This document shows, piece by piece, positions 12,867 through 24,071 of a DNA stretch of 64,000 nucleotides. Origin of the DNA: Caenorhabditis elegans (Eukaryota > Nematoda > Chromadorea > Rhabditida > Rhabditidae); assembly GCF_000002985.6 (NCBI RefSeq), contig NC_003283.11, positions 12,028,001-12,092,000 on the forward strand, given 5' to 3'. Position numbers and translations under genes: made by a program. The notes under the pieces are model-generated. The model had not been told where the DNA came from and did no database searches. It saw only the letters and a program-made list of their open reading frames with translations. How positions within the stretch are numbered: the first letter of the stretch is position 1; each line of letters opens with the position of its first letter.

Positions 12867-13609
12867 GTCTCTGCTGAAATAAATAAAATTTAGATACATT
12901 TAAACTGTTATGCACAATGAAGACAAGGGAGAAAAGTTCAACAATGAATAAATATATTTTTCAATGATCGAAAAGAGTTTGAAGAAGGCGTTCAATATAT
13001 CTCGCAACAATAACTATTTTAAACGAGTAGAAAATGTTCAAAGGACGGTAAATATGCTTTTCGCGCAATAAAACTCGAGAGCTGAAAGCAAAAAGTCGAG
13101 ATTGAACAAAATAAGGTAATACAAATTTATCATAGCGCATTAGCTTGATTTTTCGAAAAAAAAAACATATAAAAGAATGCGAGGAAATAGTGGCCAGGTT
13201 TTTCTCAGTGAAAAACGCTTCCAAACAAAACCGTAAAATCGATTGGCCCAAAAAACAGATTTCAAACAGCGCGGTAGAAATGTTTTTGCAGTGGAGCGCA
13301 CATTCGCTACCCAAAATGCGCGGCAAAACAAAGCGAAAAGATTTGGAAATAAAAAAAATTGACTTTCAATTCTTATTTTATTGTTTTATTTATTGATTAT
13401 CACAATCTAAACGGATTTTCGATGTTATGAAACTTTAAATTCCCACCTAATCGCCTTAATTCTCTCCCTATTAAATCTTTAAACGTTTGTTCAGACAAAA
13501 AAACGATTCGCGGCGTTTCGTTTGAGCACGTTTACATTACTATTTTGACAAACAATTTCTTTCTACTTTCATAGTTTATTTATTGTTCTAATGCTGAGTT
13601 TTATCAGAA
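12867..13609. promoter_or_regulatory. divergent promoter region between NCBP3-like gene and pold-1
   Basis: These 743 bp separate the start codons of two genes read in opposite directions, so they should carry both promoters. ATCGATTGGCCC (reverse CCAAT core ATTGG) lies near 13237. GC-containing words such as AAATGCGCGGCAAAA, whose complement resembles an E2F-type site, lie near 13315. A TTATCAG acceptor precedes the pold-1 start by two bases. The site readings are inference from short motifs. Confidence 0.45.
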
Positions 13610-16600
13610 ATGACCTCCAAGCGTCCTGGCGGGAGCTCGTTTCAACCAGAAGTGAAGCGAAAGCGTGAAAGTGACGAATTCGAGCAGTGTTACGTTGTAA
13701 GTTTTTCATATTATGATTTCAAGCTTTTAAAAATTGCATTTTTTATTTTTAATGATCACTAACCATTTATTTTCAGTCAAGATTCGAAAATGAACTTCCA
13801 TCTGTACCAACGATTGATAAAACAGGATGGGCCAGGCCAGCAGTCGATAAAGATCTCGGAATTAGCAAAAGCATTGCGTGTCAGATCTTAGAGGTCGAAA
13901 CGTATCATGAAGACGGCTCTGCAACATCTTACGACAGAACAAATGTGAAGTTGTATGGTGTAACCAAATCTGGAAATTCGATTTGTGTCATTGTGACTGA
14001 CTACTTTCCACATTTTTATTTCCAGGTAATCTAAGCTTTAAAAAATAAGTATTGGTAATATTTCTTACAGGCACCACAAGGATTCGGTGTCGAGCACATT
14101 GGAACTGCACAATCTGCAATTTGCAATATGGTTGCTGCAGCAAAACGCCGAGGTGGTAGCGGTCAAGCTCAATTGCCTGGAAAAGTAGTTGATAATCTTG
14201 TTCATGTGGAGATAGTTCACGGAGAGAATCTTTATTACTTCCGCGGTGCTGATACGAAAGTTCCTTTTGTCAAGGTGTCAGGATCTACAGAAGCTCTTCA
14301 CAAAGCGCGAATGGAATTGAAAAATGGAGTTAACTTGATGGGAAAGGGTCCTGTGAACGTTGGGAATTTATACGAGTCAAATATTAATGTGATTGTCATG
14401 TTCTTGGCGAAAACGAATATTGTTGGATGTGGCTGGATTGAGGTTTTGACAATATTAGTTTTTTTTTAATTCTTTATGATTTCAGATTCCTGCTGGAAAG
14501 TGCCGAATTCTTTCAAACAGTGAAAAGTCGTCTCGTTGTCAAATAGAAGTCACAGTTCCGGTCAAAAACCTGATTGTTCATGAAAGTGATGGTGAATGGG
14601 CTGGAATTGCTCCTATTCGGTAAGTTTGAAAGTTTGAACTTACTTTTGAAAAAATAACTTTTTTAGTACTTTGTCTCTGGATATCGAATGTATTGGTCGA
14701 CGTGGAGTGTTTCCCGAAGCAATTAAAGATCCTATTATTCAAATAGCTAATCTTGTGAAAATCGAAGGTGAAGCAGAACCATTTGTTCGTAATTGTTTCG
14801 TTCTTGGAACATGTGCACCGGTCGTCGGTTCAAATATCATTCAATGTGTGAATGAAAAAGTTCTTCTCGAAAAGTGGGCTGAATTTGTTCGTGAAGTGGA
14901 TCCCGACATTATCACTGGATATAACATTCTCAATTTTGATCTTCCATACATTCTGGATCGTGCTAAAGTTCTATCACTGCCACAAGTTTCTCATCTTGGT
15001 CGTCAGAAAGAAAAAGGCTCAGTTGTAAGAGATGCTGCAATATCATCGAAACAGATGGGAAGTCGAGTGAACAAGAGTATCGATATTCACGGAAGAATTA
15101 TTTTTGATGTACTTCAAGTTGTACTTCGGGATTACAAACTCCGAAGTTATACACTCAATAGTGTCTCATATCAATTTTTATCCGAACAAAAAGAAGATGT
15201 GGAACATAATATTATTCCTGATTTACAACGAGGAGATGAACAAACTAGGAGGCGATTGGCTCAATATTGTTTGAAAGACGCATATCTTCCTCTTCGTCTG
15301 CTTGATAAATTAATGTCAATTATTAATTACATCGAAATGGCTAGAGTCACCGGAGTTCCTATGAATTTCTTACTGACAAAAGGTCAACAAATCAAGGTAA
15401 ATCAAAATATATTTTAAATTATAATACTGAAATTGTTGTAGATTCTATCAATGATGCTACGAAGATGTAAGCAGAACAATTTCTTCTTACCGGTAATTGA
15501 AGCCAATTCTGGGGATGGTGAAGGATACGAAGGTGCTACTGTCATTGATCCGATTCGAGGATTTTACAATGAACCAATTGCAACACTTGATTTCGCTTCT
15601 CTATATCCATCCATTATGATTGCTCATAATCTCTGTTACACGACACTTTTAAAATCCCCACAAGGAGTTGAGAATGAGGATTATATTCGGACACCATCTG
15701 GCCAATATTTTGCAACCAAATCTAAGCGCCGTGGGCTTCTTCCCGAGATTCTCGAGGATATTCTGGCTGCAAGAAAACGAGCGAAGAACGATATGAAAAA
15801 CGAGAAAGACGAGTTCAAAAGAATGGTTTACAATGGACGACAATTGGCGCTTAAAATCTCTGCAAATTCTGTTTATGGTTTCACTGGTGCAACTGTTGGA
15901 AAGTTGCCATGTCTCGAGATTTCTCAATCAGTTACAGCTTTCGGAAGAAAAATGATTGACATGACGAAACTCGAAGTGGAGAGAATTTACAAAAAAGGAG
16001 CTCTCGATGGAAAATGTCCAGCAGATGCGAAAGTTATTTATGGCGATACAGATTCTGTAATGGTGAAATTCGGTGTCGAAACTGTAGCTCAAGCAATGGA
16101 AATTGGACTCGATGCTGCTAAAGAAGTCAGCAAGATTTTCACTCCGCCGATCAAACTTGAATTCGAGAAAGTTTACTCCCCATATTTACTTATTAACAAA
16201 AAGAGATACGCTGGCCTTTACTTCACTAAACCGGATGTTCATGACAAGATGGATTGTAAAGGATTAGAAACTGTTCGCCGTGATAACTGCCCTCTGGTTG
16301 CAAAAGTTCTCGGTGTTTGCCTCGAGAAATTACTAATAGAAAGAGATCAACAATCTGCTTTGGATTTTGCGAAACGGACAATTAGTGACTTGCTCTGCAA
16401 TAAAATTGATATCTCATTGTTGATTATCAGTAAGGAATTAACAAAGTCTGGAGATGTAAGTTCGATTTCAAAACCTTACGAAACTAATTGATTATGTTCA
16501 GAAATATCAAGCAAAGCAAGCTCACGTTGAGTTGGCGGCTCGTATGAAGAAAAGAGACGCTGGAAGTGCACCAAGACTTGGAGATAGAGTTCCATATGTT

Positions 16601-17206
16601 TTTGTCGCTGCTGCAAAAAATGTTCCGGCATACGAACGAGCTGAAGATCCAACTTTTGTACTTCAAAATAACATTCCATTGGACACCAAACACTACTTGA
16701 CTAATCAACTCGCCAAACCACTTGCCAGAATTTTCGAGCCCATCTTGGGTGATAGAGCAGAAAAGATTCTGGTGGAAGGAGAACATACAAGAGTTCGTAC
16801 AGTCGTTCAGAGTAAAGTTGGAGGTCTTGCAGCGTTCACAACGAAATCTGCAACTTGTCTTGGTTGCAAGAGTGTTTTACCAAGAGCAGAATCAGAGAAC
16901 GCAGTTTGCAAACACTGTGAGCCGAAGCTTCCAACGATTTTTGCTTCTAGGTAATTAGAAATGCAATAATTGTTCTACTATATTTTTCATTTCAGAATGA
17001 ACACTATGCACGAACTTGAAAACCATTTTGGTCGCCTCTGGACCGAATGCCAAAATTGTGCAAAGACTATGCAAGACAAAGTGAATTGCTCGGCTCGAGA
17101 CTGTCCGATCTACTATATGAGGGAAAAAGTTCGAAACGAGCTATCGGAGGCAAGTGCCGTCATCGAACGATTTGGAGATCCTTGCTTCCAGGCACCTACT
17201 AAATGA
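13610..17206 (+). CDS. pold-1: DNA polymerase delta catalytic subunit
   Basis: Eight exons: 13610-13696, 13777-14025, 14071-14442, 14486-14619, 14667-15396, 15442-16455, 16502-16950 and 16996-17206. They give 1081 residues, the usual size for this B-family polymerase. A basic N-terminus (KRPGG, KRKRES) looks like a nuclear signal. The 3'-5' exonuclease shows SLDIECIG (Exo I), [10 protein letters not shown] (Exo II) and [13 protein letters not shown] (Exo III). The polymerase shows [10 protein letters not shown] (motif A), [12 protein letters not shown] (motif B), YGDTDSVMV (motif C, catalytic Asp pair) and KKRYAGL. The C-terminus has two four-cysteine clusters. CysA is CLGC...CKHC (zinc/PCNA). 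CysB is CQNC...C...C and in this family carries an iron-sulphur cluster contacting the B subunit. It replicates the lagging strand and proofreads. All catalytic acidic residues are intact. It is first gene of a likely three-gene operon. Confidence 0.97.
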
Positions 17207-17431
17207 ATTAATTATGATCCCGGTTTATTTGTCTAATTATTATTGACTGTGAATGATCTTACCACACTATTCATCTCATCACACATTTTTCTTTATTACT
17301 GGTTATCTTATAAACTCGCGTTGATGATTAAAACATATGTTTTTAATTCTTTAAACTTTTTTGTAAGCGATAATCGCTTAAAATACTTGTCTGATATATT
17401 AAATTTGAATTTAAAATACCACAATTTTCAG
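17207..17431 (+). promoter_or_regulatory. intercistronic region pold-1 to edem-2
   Basis: 225 bp separate the stop codon from the next start. The second half is T-rich (TTTTTAATTCTTTAAACTTTTTTG, 17339-17362), and the spacer ends ACAATTTTCAG directly on the ATG. This arrangement fits SL2-type trans-splicing inside an operon. No perfect AATAAA was seen after pold-1. Confidence 0.5.
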
Positions 17432-20430
17432 ATGATCACTCGAAAAGCAATATTCTTTTTAGCATTAGCGTCAATTATTCAAGCATCAGATGATTCCGAA
17501 GCTCCCGATAATAAAAAGTCTTCAATAAGATTCACTCCATCAGTTATTGATTCTTATAGAGAAAAAGTTCAAAAAATGTTCTACCACGCCTACAACGGAT
17601 ATTTGGATCATGCATTTCCACTAGATGAACTGAAACCAATAACATGCGTTGGACAAGACACCTGGGGATCATTCTCTCTTTCATTAATTGATGCTCTAGA
17701 TACTCTTCTGGTGATGGGAAATACAACCGAATTCCGAAGAGCAGTGTCACTTGTTCTTGAGAAAGCTCGTGATGATGCTAATGTGAATGTTTCTGTTTTC
17801 GAGACGAATATCAGAGTTGTTGGCGGATTAATATCTGCACATATGCTAGCGGGAAGGCATAAAGGTAATTTAAATTTCACAAGGAATATTACTAAACCAT
17901 CATAAGATTCATTCCAGATCTTGTCGTAGATTGGGAAGGTTATCCATGTGATAGTCCGCTTCTCAAATTAGCTGTTAAAATGGCTGATCGACTTATGCCT
18001 GCTTTCAATACAGAAACTGGAATGCCCTATGGAACTGTTAACTTGAAATATGGAGTTCATAAAGATGAAACACCAATTACTTGTACAGCTGGTGTGGGCA
18101 CATTTCTTATTGGTAATTTTTAAGATTTTAATAATATCCGGCTAACTTCCTTTTTTGAAGAATTTGGTACCCTCTCACGTTTGACTGGCGATGACAAATA
18201 CGAAAAAGTGGCTCTAAAAGCGTTGGATGCTTTATGGTCGACAAGATCACCAATCGGACTCGTGGGCAATCATATCAATGTTCAAACAGGACAATGGACG
18301 GCAACTGATTCTGGAATTGGTGCTGGCGTTGATAGTTATTTCGAGTATTTAGCAAAAGGAGCATATCTATTCAGAAGACCAAGTCTTATGAAACAATTTC
18401 ATGAACATGCAACATCAATTAATAAACATGTTCGGAAAGGTGAATGGTTTATGTGGGTATCAATGGCCAAAGGATCTGTCTCCTTGCCAATTTTTCAATC
18501 TCTTGAAGCATTCTGGCCTGGAACTCTAACAATGGTTGGTGATGTTCAAGATGCATCAAGAATTATGTTAACATATTCTGAAGTTATACGAAAATACGGG
18601 TTCCCACCTGAATTTTATAACATTCATAATGAAGAGCCAGGAGAAAAACGAGCCGCATTTCCTTTACGGCCTGAAATGGTTGAATCATTGATGTATCTGT
18701 ATAGAGCGACAAAGGATGAAACGTGGTTAGAACTTGGAGCTGAAATGATTGATGTTAGTTTTTTATTTTAAACTAAATCTTGAGCTTAATGCGTTTGAAA
18801 AAGTTTAAATTTCAGGCAATAGAATCATCAGCCCGAACTAAATGTGGCTATGCTACAATCAACAATGTAAAAGAGCATAGTATTGAAGATAGAATGGAGT
18901 CATTTTTCCTTGCTGAAACAACTAAATATCTTTATTTATTGTTCGATCCAACAAACTTCATTCATTCAAAAGGAGATCAAGCTAGAATATTGACGAGTCC
19001 AAAGAATTTGACTTGTGTGATCTATGGAGGAGGCTATATATTCAACACTGAAGCTCATCCAGTTGATCCAGGAATGTTGGATTGCTGTAGTGTACAAGCA
19101 AAACGGGATCAGGAAGTTGGTGTGAAACAAGTAAGATAGACTATAAATTTAACTTAATTTTAGTTTTTATTTTTAGGTGAACAATGGTGATGAGCATGAG
19201 AAAATGAATCGAACAGAAAAGGGCGGTGAAAAGTATTTCGAGAATCAATATGGAAAAAATGAAAATTTAATTGAATTCGAAGTTGATGAGAAACTGAAAA
19301 AAGAATCTGAAAAACGAAAGATTGAACTGGAAGCAGAAAAAGTGAAAGAAAATTCACATAAAGCAATGCTCAAAGTGCGAGAAATACTTGTAAGAGCTCA
19401 TCAGAAGGATGAAGCAATGCAGCGAAATGGTGAAACATCTGATTCGGCTAGAAAACTGATGGATCAACTCTACAAAGCATACCCAAATCATACGGCAGAG
19501 TTGGAAAATTTGAATAAAGAAGCAATTATTGAATTTGAAGAACTTCAACATTTGGAGGATATTCGAGAACTTGTTAGAGAAATCCCGATACCTGAAGTTT
19601 TTTGTGAGAAATGCTGTGTCCCACTTCATGAAATTGTCGATTCGGTTGTACTTCGAGTGTTAATGGCCGATGTTTACGAATATCATTTTTATCCAACGAG
19701 AAAAGTAGGTCTAAAAAATGGGAATTGCTCGGGAAAAAAATTATTTCAAGTTTTTAATAATTTCAAAATCGAATTTTTTAAATTAGTGAAAGGATAACAT
19801 TATTTTTCGCTTTTTCCGTTTTTTTTTCGATCACCTTTTTTAGGTGAATCCAGAACAAGAAAAAAAAAACGAAAACGGTTAAATCCTCAGCTCTAGTGTC
19901 ATTTATCAGTGTGGTCCGACATCTCCCGTGATGCGCTCGTCACTATGAAAACGCATCCCGTGAGATGTCGGACCGTGAACATAAGAACAAAAAAAAATGA
20001 CTTCGAATTGCATTTTTTCACAATTAAAAAAAAATTAGTTTGAAAAACAGTCTAGTATAATTATGATAACGACGATATTCGTTTAAATCCGATGTTTTCA
20101 ATAATAATTTATTAATTGTTTCGAGTTTTTCTAAAATCAAAATTTCAGACAAAATTTCTTCATGGTCCTGTTTGTTGGTTAGAGGAAACACCACGGATTG
20201 AGGATGATTACAAAAATGAGCCACCAAGTGTGAACACAGAAAAATGGAATAGTCCTCTCTTCACAAGTGATCAGGCTTCTCTCAATGATTTTATCGGAGA
20301 CGATCTTGAAACTGTTCGAAAGTTTGGATTCAAAACTCTTCTGGCTCCTGGTTACAAAAAATTGGATAAATTAATTGCTGGACAGAATATTGCGTTGCGA
20401 AGAAAGAAGTCGTGGTATTATGAAGTTTAG
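17432..20430 (+). CDS. edem-2: EDEM-type ER degradation-enhancing alpha-mannosidase-like protein (GH47)
   Basis: Six exons: 17432-17864, 17918-18112, 18161-18753, 18816-19130, 19177-19704 and 20149-20430; 781 residues. The N-terminus [20 protein letters not shown] is a signal peptide, placing it in the ER lumen. The GH47 barrel runs from about residue 35 to 480, with [38 protein letters not shown], a [14 protein letters not shown] segment, [17 protein letters not shown] and [16 protein letters not shown]. The acidic residues of these blocks form the mannosidase active site in the family. EDEM proteins mark misfolded glycoproteins for ER-associated degradation by trimming mannose. After the barrel comes a charged, probably coiled-coil stretch (about 490-560). 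There is no KDEL-like tail. The paralogue number is from memory. The last intron carries a fold-back repeat. Confidence 0.93.
19913..19974. repeat. fold-back repeat, second GGTCCGACAT copy
   Basis: Inverted arms lie at 19913-19935 and 19952-19974, 23 bases each with two mismatches, around a 16-base loop. The element sits in the last intron of edem-2 and shares the core GGTCCGACATCT with the copy near 3.4 kb. Confidence 0.8.
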
Positions 20431-20745
20431 TTAGATTGGATTTCGGGTTTTCCGGCCTTCTCTTGTCTGAAATTTACTAGTCTGAAAGCTAAATTGCCTT
20501 TTTCGTAATGTATATAGAATCGGGTATATTTATTTTTGTGATGGTTGTTATAAGAAGATGTGATTATTAATTTCTTGTTGCCATGGTTAGTTTATAATTT
20601 GAGTTAAATGAAATAAATAATTTATGAATTCATCTTGAAAATCTTTTTTCAATTTCTGCTCAAACCTGGGTTATTGAAATTATTTCTCCCAAATTTACAT
20701 TAGACATTTATAAATAGTTTGTCAATTTGAAATATTTATTGCAGA
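20431..20745 (+). promoter_or_regulatory. edem-2 3' UTR, poly(A) signal and intercistronic spacer
   Basis: AATAAA occurs at about 20611, followed by T-rich ATCTTTTTTCAATTTCTG. An acceptor TTATTGCAG ends at 20744, one base before the dars-2 ATG. The gap from the poly(A) signal to the acceptor is about 130 bp, close to the roughly 100 bp usual between C. elegans operon genes. Supports SL2 trans-splicing of dars-2; inference. Confidence 0.6.
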
Positions 20746-23700
20746 ATGATATCCGCCAGAAATGTCACAGCTATTTGCTGTCGAAGGATATTATCAACTT
20801 CATCTTATACAGTCAGAACACATATATGTGATGAGCTTAGTACTTCGAATAAAAGTAAATAGAAACAATTATTGTTCCTTATAAAAATCTGAATTTAGAT
20901 GAAAAAGTGAGTGTAATGGGATGGCTATCCCACAAACGTATGGATCGATTTTTCGTTTTACGCGATGCTTATGGTTCGGTTCAAGCGAAAATATCAGCAT
21001 CTTCGAAGCTGCAGAGCCTTTTAAAGGATATTCCCTATGAATCAGTTGTTCGAGTTGATGGAATTGTTGTTGATCGTGGAGATAATCGTAACAGTAAAAT
21101 GAAAACCGGAGACATTGAAGTAAATTTTCAAAAATATTATTTTAAAAGTGGAAATAATGAAAATTCTAACAGGGAAGTGTTTGATTTTTTGATTCTGGTT
21201 AATTTTCTATTTGAATTACCTCTAACATAAGAAACCACGACGGCTTTCGAACCAATCATTTTCTTCGAATTCCGTTCACTTCATCTGATTGGTTCAAAAA
21301 TGGACGTAACGAATCGCTGGTTGATCTTGTATTTAGCGTTCATTTTGGAGAAAGTTCAAACAGGGAGATTAGCCAAAGTTTAAAAATCGCGTTATTAAAT
21401 GTTGAATTTTTTCTAGATTTCCTTTTGTGGTTTTCCAAAATTTTATGCTATTTTTTGGATACTTTGAAGCAAAATATCTATTACATTTTAAAATAATTTT
21501 TGTTGGCAGATCGATGTTGAAGAACTGACAGTACTCAATAAAGCTACTTCAAATATTCCTATGCTACCGGATGCCAATGCAAATGAAAGAACTCGGTTAA
21601 AATATAGATACATTGATTTGAGATCTGATAAATTACAAAAGTACATATTACAATTTTTATATCTATTTTGAAAAATTACGAATTTCAGGAGTTTACGACT
21701 TCGTTCAGAATTTGTGCACAATGTTCGGAGGTTTCTCGTTGAAAAAAGTGGATTTGTAGATGTTGAAACACCAACTCTATTTCGTCGTACTCCAGGTGGA
21801 GCTGCAGAATTTGTTGTTCCAGCACCTTCTCCAAACCAGGGACTTGCCTATTCATTGCCTCAAAGTCCACAACAATTTAAACAGCTTTTGATGGTTGGAG
21901 CTATCGATAGATATTTTCAGGTTAGTGAGATTTTATTTCGTAAACAATAATTTTGATTCCAGATTGCCCGATGTTATCGTGATGAAGGATCAAAAGGTGA
22001 TAGGCAGCCTGAATTTACACAAGTTGATGTGGAAATGTCATTTACAACACAAAATGGAGTTATGCAACTTATTGAAGATATGATTATATCTGCATGGCCG
22101 GAGAGTTTGAACCATATTAAACCTAAATCCCCGTTTCCAAGAATACCGTATTCTGATGCAATGAGACTCTATGGAATTGATAAACCAGATATGCGAATTC
22201 CGTGGCAAATTGATGACGTTGATAACGATATATTTGAATTTTTGCAAAAAGATATTGATGATGATACTTGGCGGTCAAGAATTTTAGTTTGTCGAGGAGC
22301 TGGTAAAACAACGATTTCGAATTCAATGAAAAATGAATGGAAACGATTGATTCAGATGAATGAGAATGGAAAGAATTTTGCAATTTGTCATCCGTCACAG
22401 AAAAGATGGTTCAAACCGTTTGACAATCAGAAATTGATCGATCAATTTGGATTAATTGATGAAGATGTTCTCATTGTTTGCTGGGGAAATTCAGAAGGGG
22501 TTTACTGGACTTTAGGTAAGATATAGCGATTACCCAAACGCGAAATTTTGTGATTTTTGCGCAAAAAATACGGTACCCGGTCTCGACACGACAAATTTTA
22601 GTTAAATATAAGTGCGCCTTTAATGAGTACTGTAGTCTCCAAATTTTGTATACATATTGCGGTTAACATTTCATGTGAAAATTAATTTTTGGAAGTTTTC
22701 TTTCGATTTTTTGACATTTATGTTTTTTCTTGTTATATTGATTTTTTAAAAAGATTTTTAAATAAATAAATGTACTTGGAAAATCAATAAAAATTCCGCA
22801 GCAACACAAATTCAAAATTACAGTACTCATTAAAGGCGCACGCAGCTTTGTATTCGACTAATTTTTTTCCGTATTTTTGCGAAAAAAATCGCAAAATTTT
22901 GCGTGTGCCTTTGTTTTTTATACGAAAAAATTATTTAGTTAATGATTCATATTTTCCGGTCAACTTCGTAATTACGTCGCAGAAGTTTGCGGTCTTCGTT
23001 CAAAAAGCAATGTAACTGCTCACTGGATTGTGGATTTTCCATTGTTCTCATTTGAAGAAGGACAACTTGTATCAACACATCATCCATTTACGGCTCCACT
23101 TGAAAAAGATATTGATATTCTTTATTCCAATGATATTGATAAACTCTTACAAATCACTGGACAACACTACGATCTTGTTATAAACGGAGTTGAAATGGGT
23201 GGTGGATCGATTAGAATTGAGAATTCAGAAATCCAGCGACACGTTCTGAAAGTTCTTGGAGAACCAACTGATGAAATGGAACATCTTTTAAATGCATTAT
23301 CTCATGGTGCACCACCACATGGAGGATTTGCTTTAGGACTTGATAGATTCGTTGCAATGCTTACTTCCGATGGGAATCCTCTCACACCAGTTCGAGATGT
23401 TATTGCTTTTCCAAAAACAAAAAATGGAAAAGATTTGATGAGTGATGCGCCTGCAACATTATCCCAGAAACAGCTAGAAAGGTATGTCACATGGAATTAT
23501 TGATGCACGTGGTGTGAGACTCTCTCATAACGTTATGATCTACGAAAAATGCCATGGGTCTCGTTAGGTATTACGTTTTCAATTAGTTTCGCCGATTTTG
23601 CCAATTTTCAGTAATTTTTCGTCCTTTCTCTTATGTTTTTCTTTGTTTTAAAAAACGATTTTACAAAAAATAGGGCAAATGCTTGGAAACTGGCGAATTT

Positions 23701-24071
23701 GGCGAATGTAATTGAAAACGTTTGAATTTAACGTTTGAGTTTTTTTATTCCGAAAGGACATTTTTCTGTTTTCCCAGATTACATACCCAGCTGTAAAATT
23801 TTCGCATTTGCTTCAAAAATACGGTACCTGGCCGAGTAAAAGTATAATCCCTTAAAGATTACTGTAGTTCCCATCTCTCATTTTTGTAGGATGTTATTTA
23901 ATTTTTAAATTAATTTATCTCACATTTCTTGGAAACTTATAGAAAAACATGTGAAAGTATACTTTTAAAACATTTTGAAGAAACTCTAAAAAGAAAGTTC
24001 CGCATTAAAATTTAAACTAAAAAATATATTTCAGATATGGAATCTCCTTGTTACCCAACGCTGTGGAATGA
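20746..24071 (+). CDS. dars-2: mitochondrial aspartyl-tRNA synthetase
   Basis: Seven exons: 20746-20854, 20899-21119, 21510-21640, 21689-21920, 21963-22515, 22983-23481 and 24035-24071; 593 residues. The N-terminus [20 protein letters not shown] is basic and hydroxylated, a mitochondrial presequence. An OB-fold anticodon domain follows ([20 protein letters not shown]). The class II core has motif 1 ([20 protein letters not shown]), [14 protein letters not shown], motif 2 ([18 protein letters not shown]) and motif 3 ([14 protein letters not shown]). A bacterial-type GAD insertion lies between motifs 2 and 3, as in AspS and human DARS2. It charges mitochondrial tRNA-Asp. Introns 2, 5 and 6 are long because palindromic repeats were inserted. 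The last coding exon is only 37 bases. Confidence 0.95.
21225..21480. mobile_element. MITE copy in dars-2 intron 2
   Basis: Segments such as GATTGGTTCAAAAATGGAC, ACGAATCGCTGGTTGATC, CATTTTGGAGAAAGTTC and AAACAGGGAG follow the same order as the inverted left arm of the 6203-6628 element. The downstream AATCGCG and TTTTCCAAAATTTTATGC also align in order. It is diverged and its outer ends are unclear. Confidence 0.55.
22537..22912. repeat. inverted repeat in dars-2 intron 5
   Basis: The left arm holds CGAAATTTTGTGATTTTTGCG, then AAAAAATACGG, then GTGCGCCTTTAATGAGTACT. The right arm holds the same blocks inverted (AGTACTCATTAAAGGCGCAC near 22823, CCGTATTTTTGCG near 22869, CGCAAAATTTTGCG near 22890). 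It has the form of the widespread C. elegans TACGGTACCCGGTCTCGACA palindromes. A single-arm relative, AAAAATACGGTACCTGGCC, lies in intron 6 near 23817. Confidence 0.75.
23572..23721. repeat. inverted repeat in dars-2 intron 6
   Basis: Arms at 23572-23609 and 23684-23721 are inverted copies with a few mismatches; for example ACGTTTTCAATTA pairs with TAATTGAAAACGT, and each arm carries a GGCGAA/TTCGCC core. It is a dispersed intronic palindrome; no coding content. Confidence 0.7.

Noticed and set aside
13145-13396. 83-residue Lys-rich frame upstream of pold-1, with two overlapping frames on the other strand
   Set aside because: It lies in the divergent promoter region and has no splice-leader acceptor placed for it. 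Absence of stops on both strands looks like composition, not coding.
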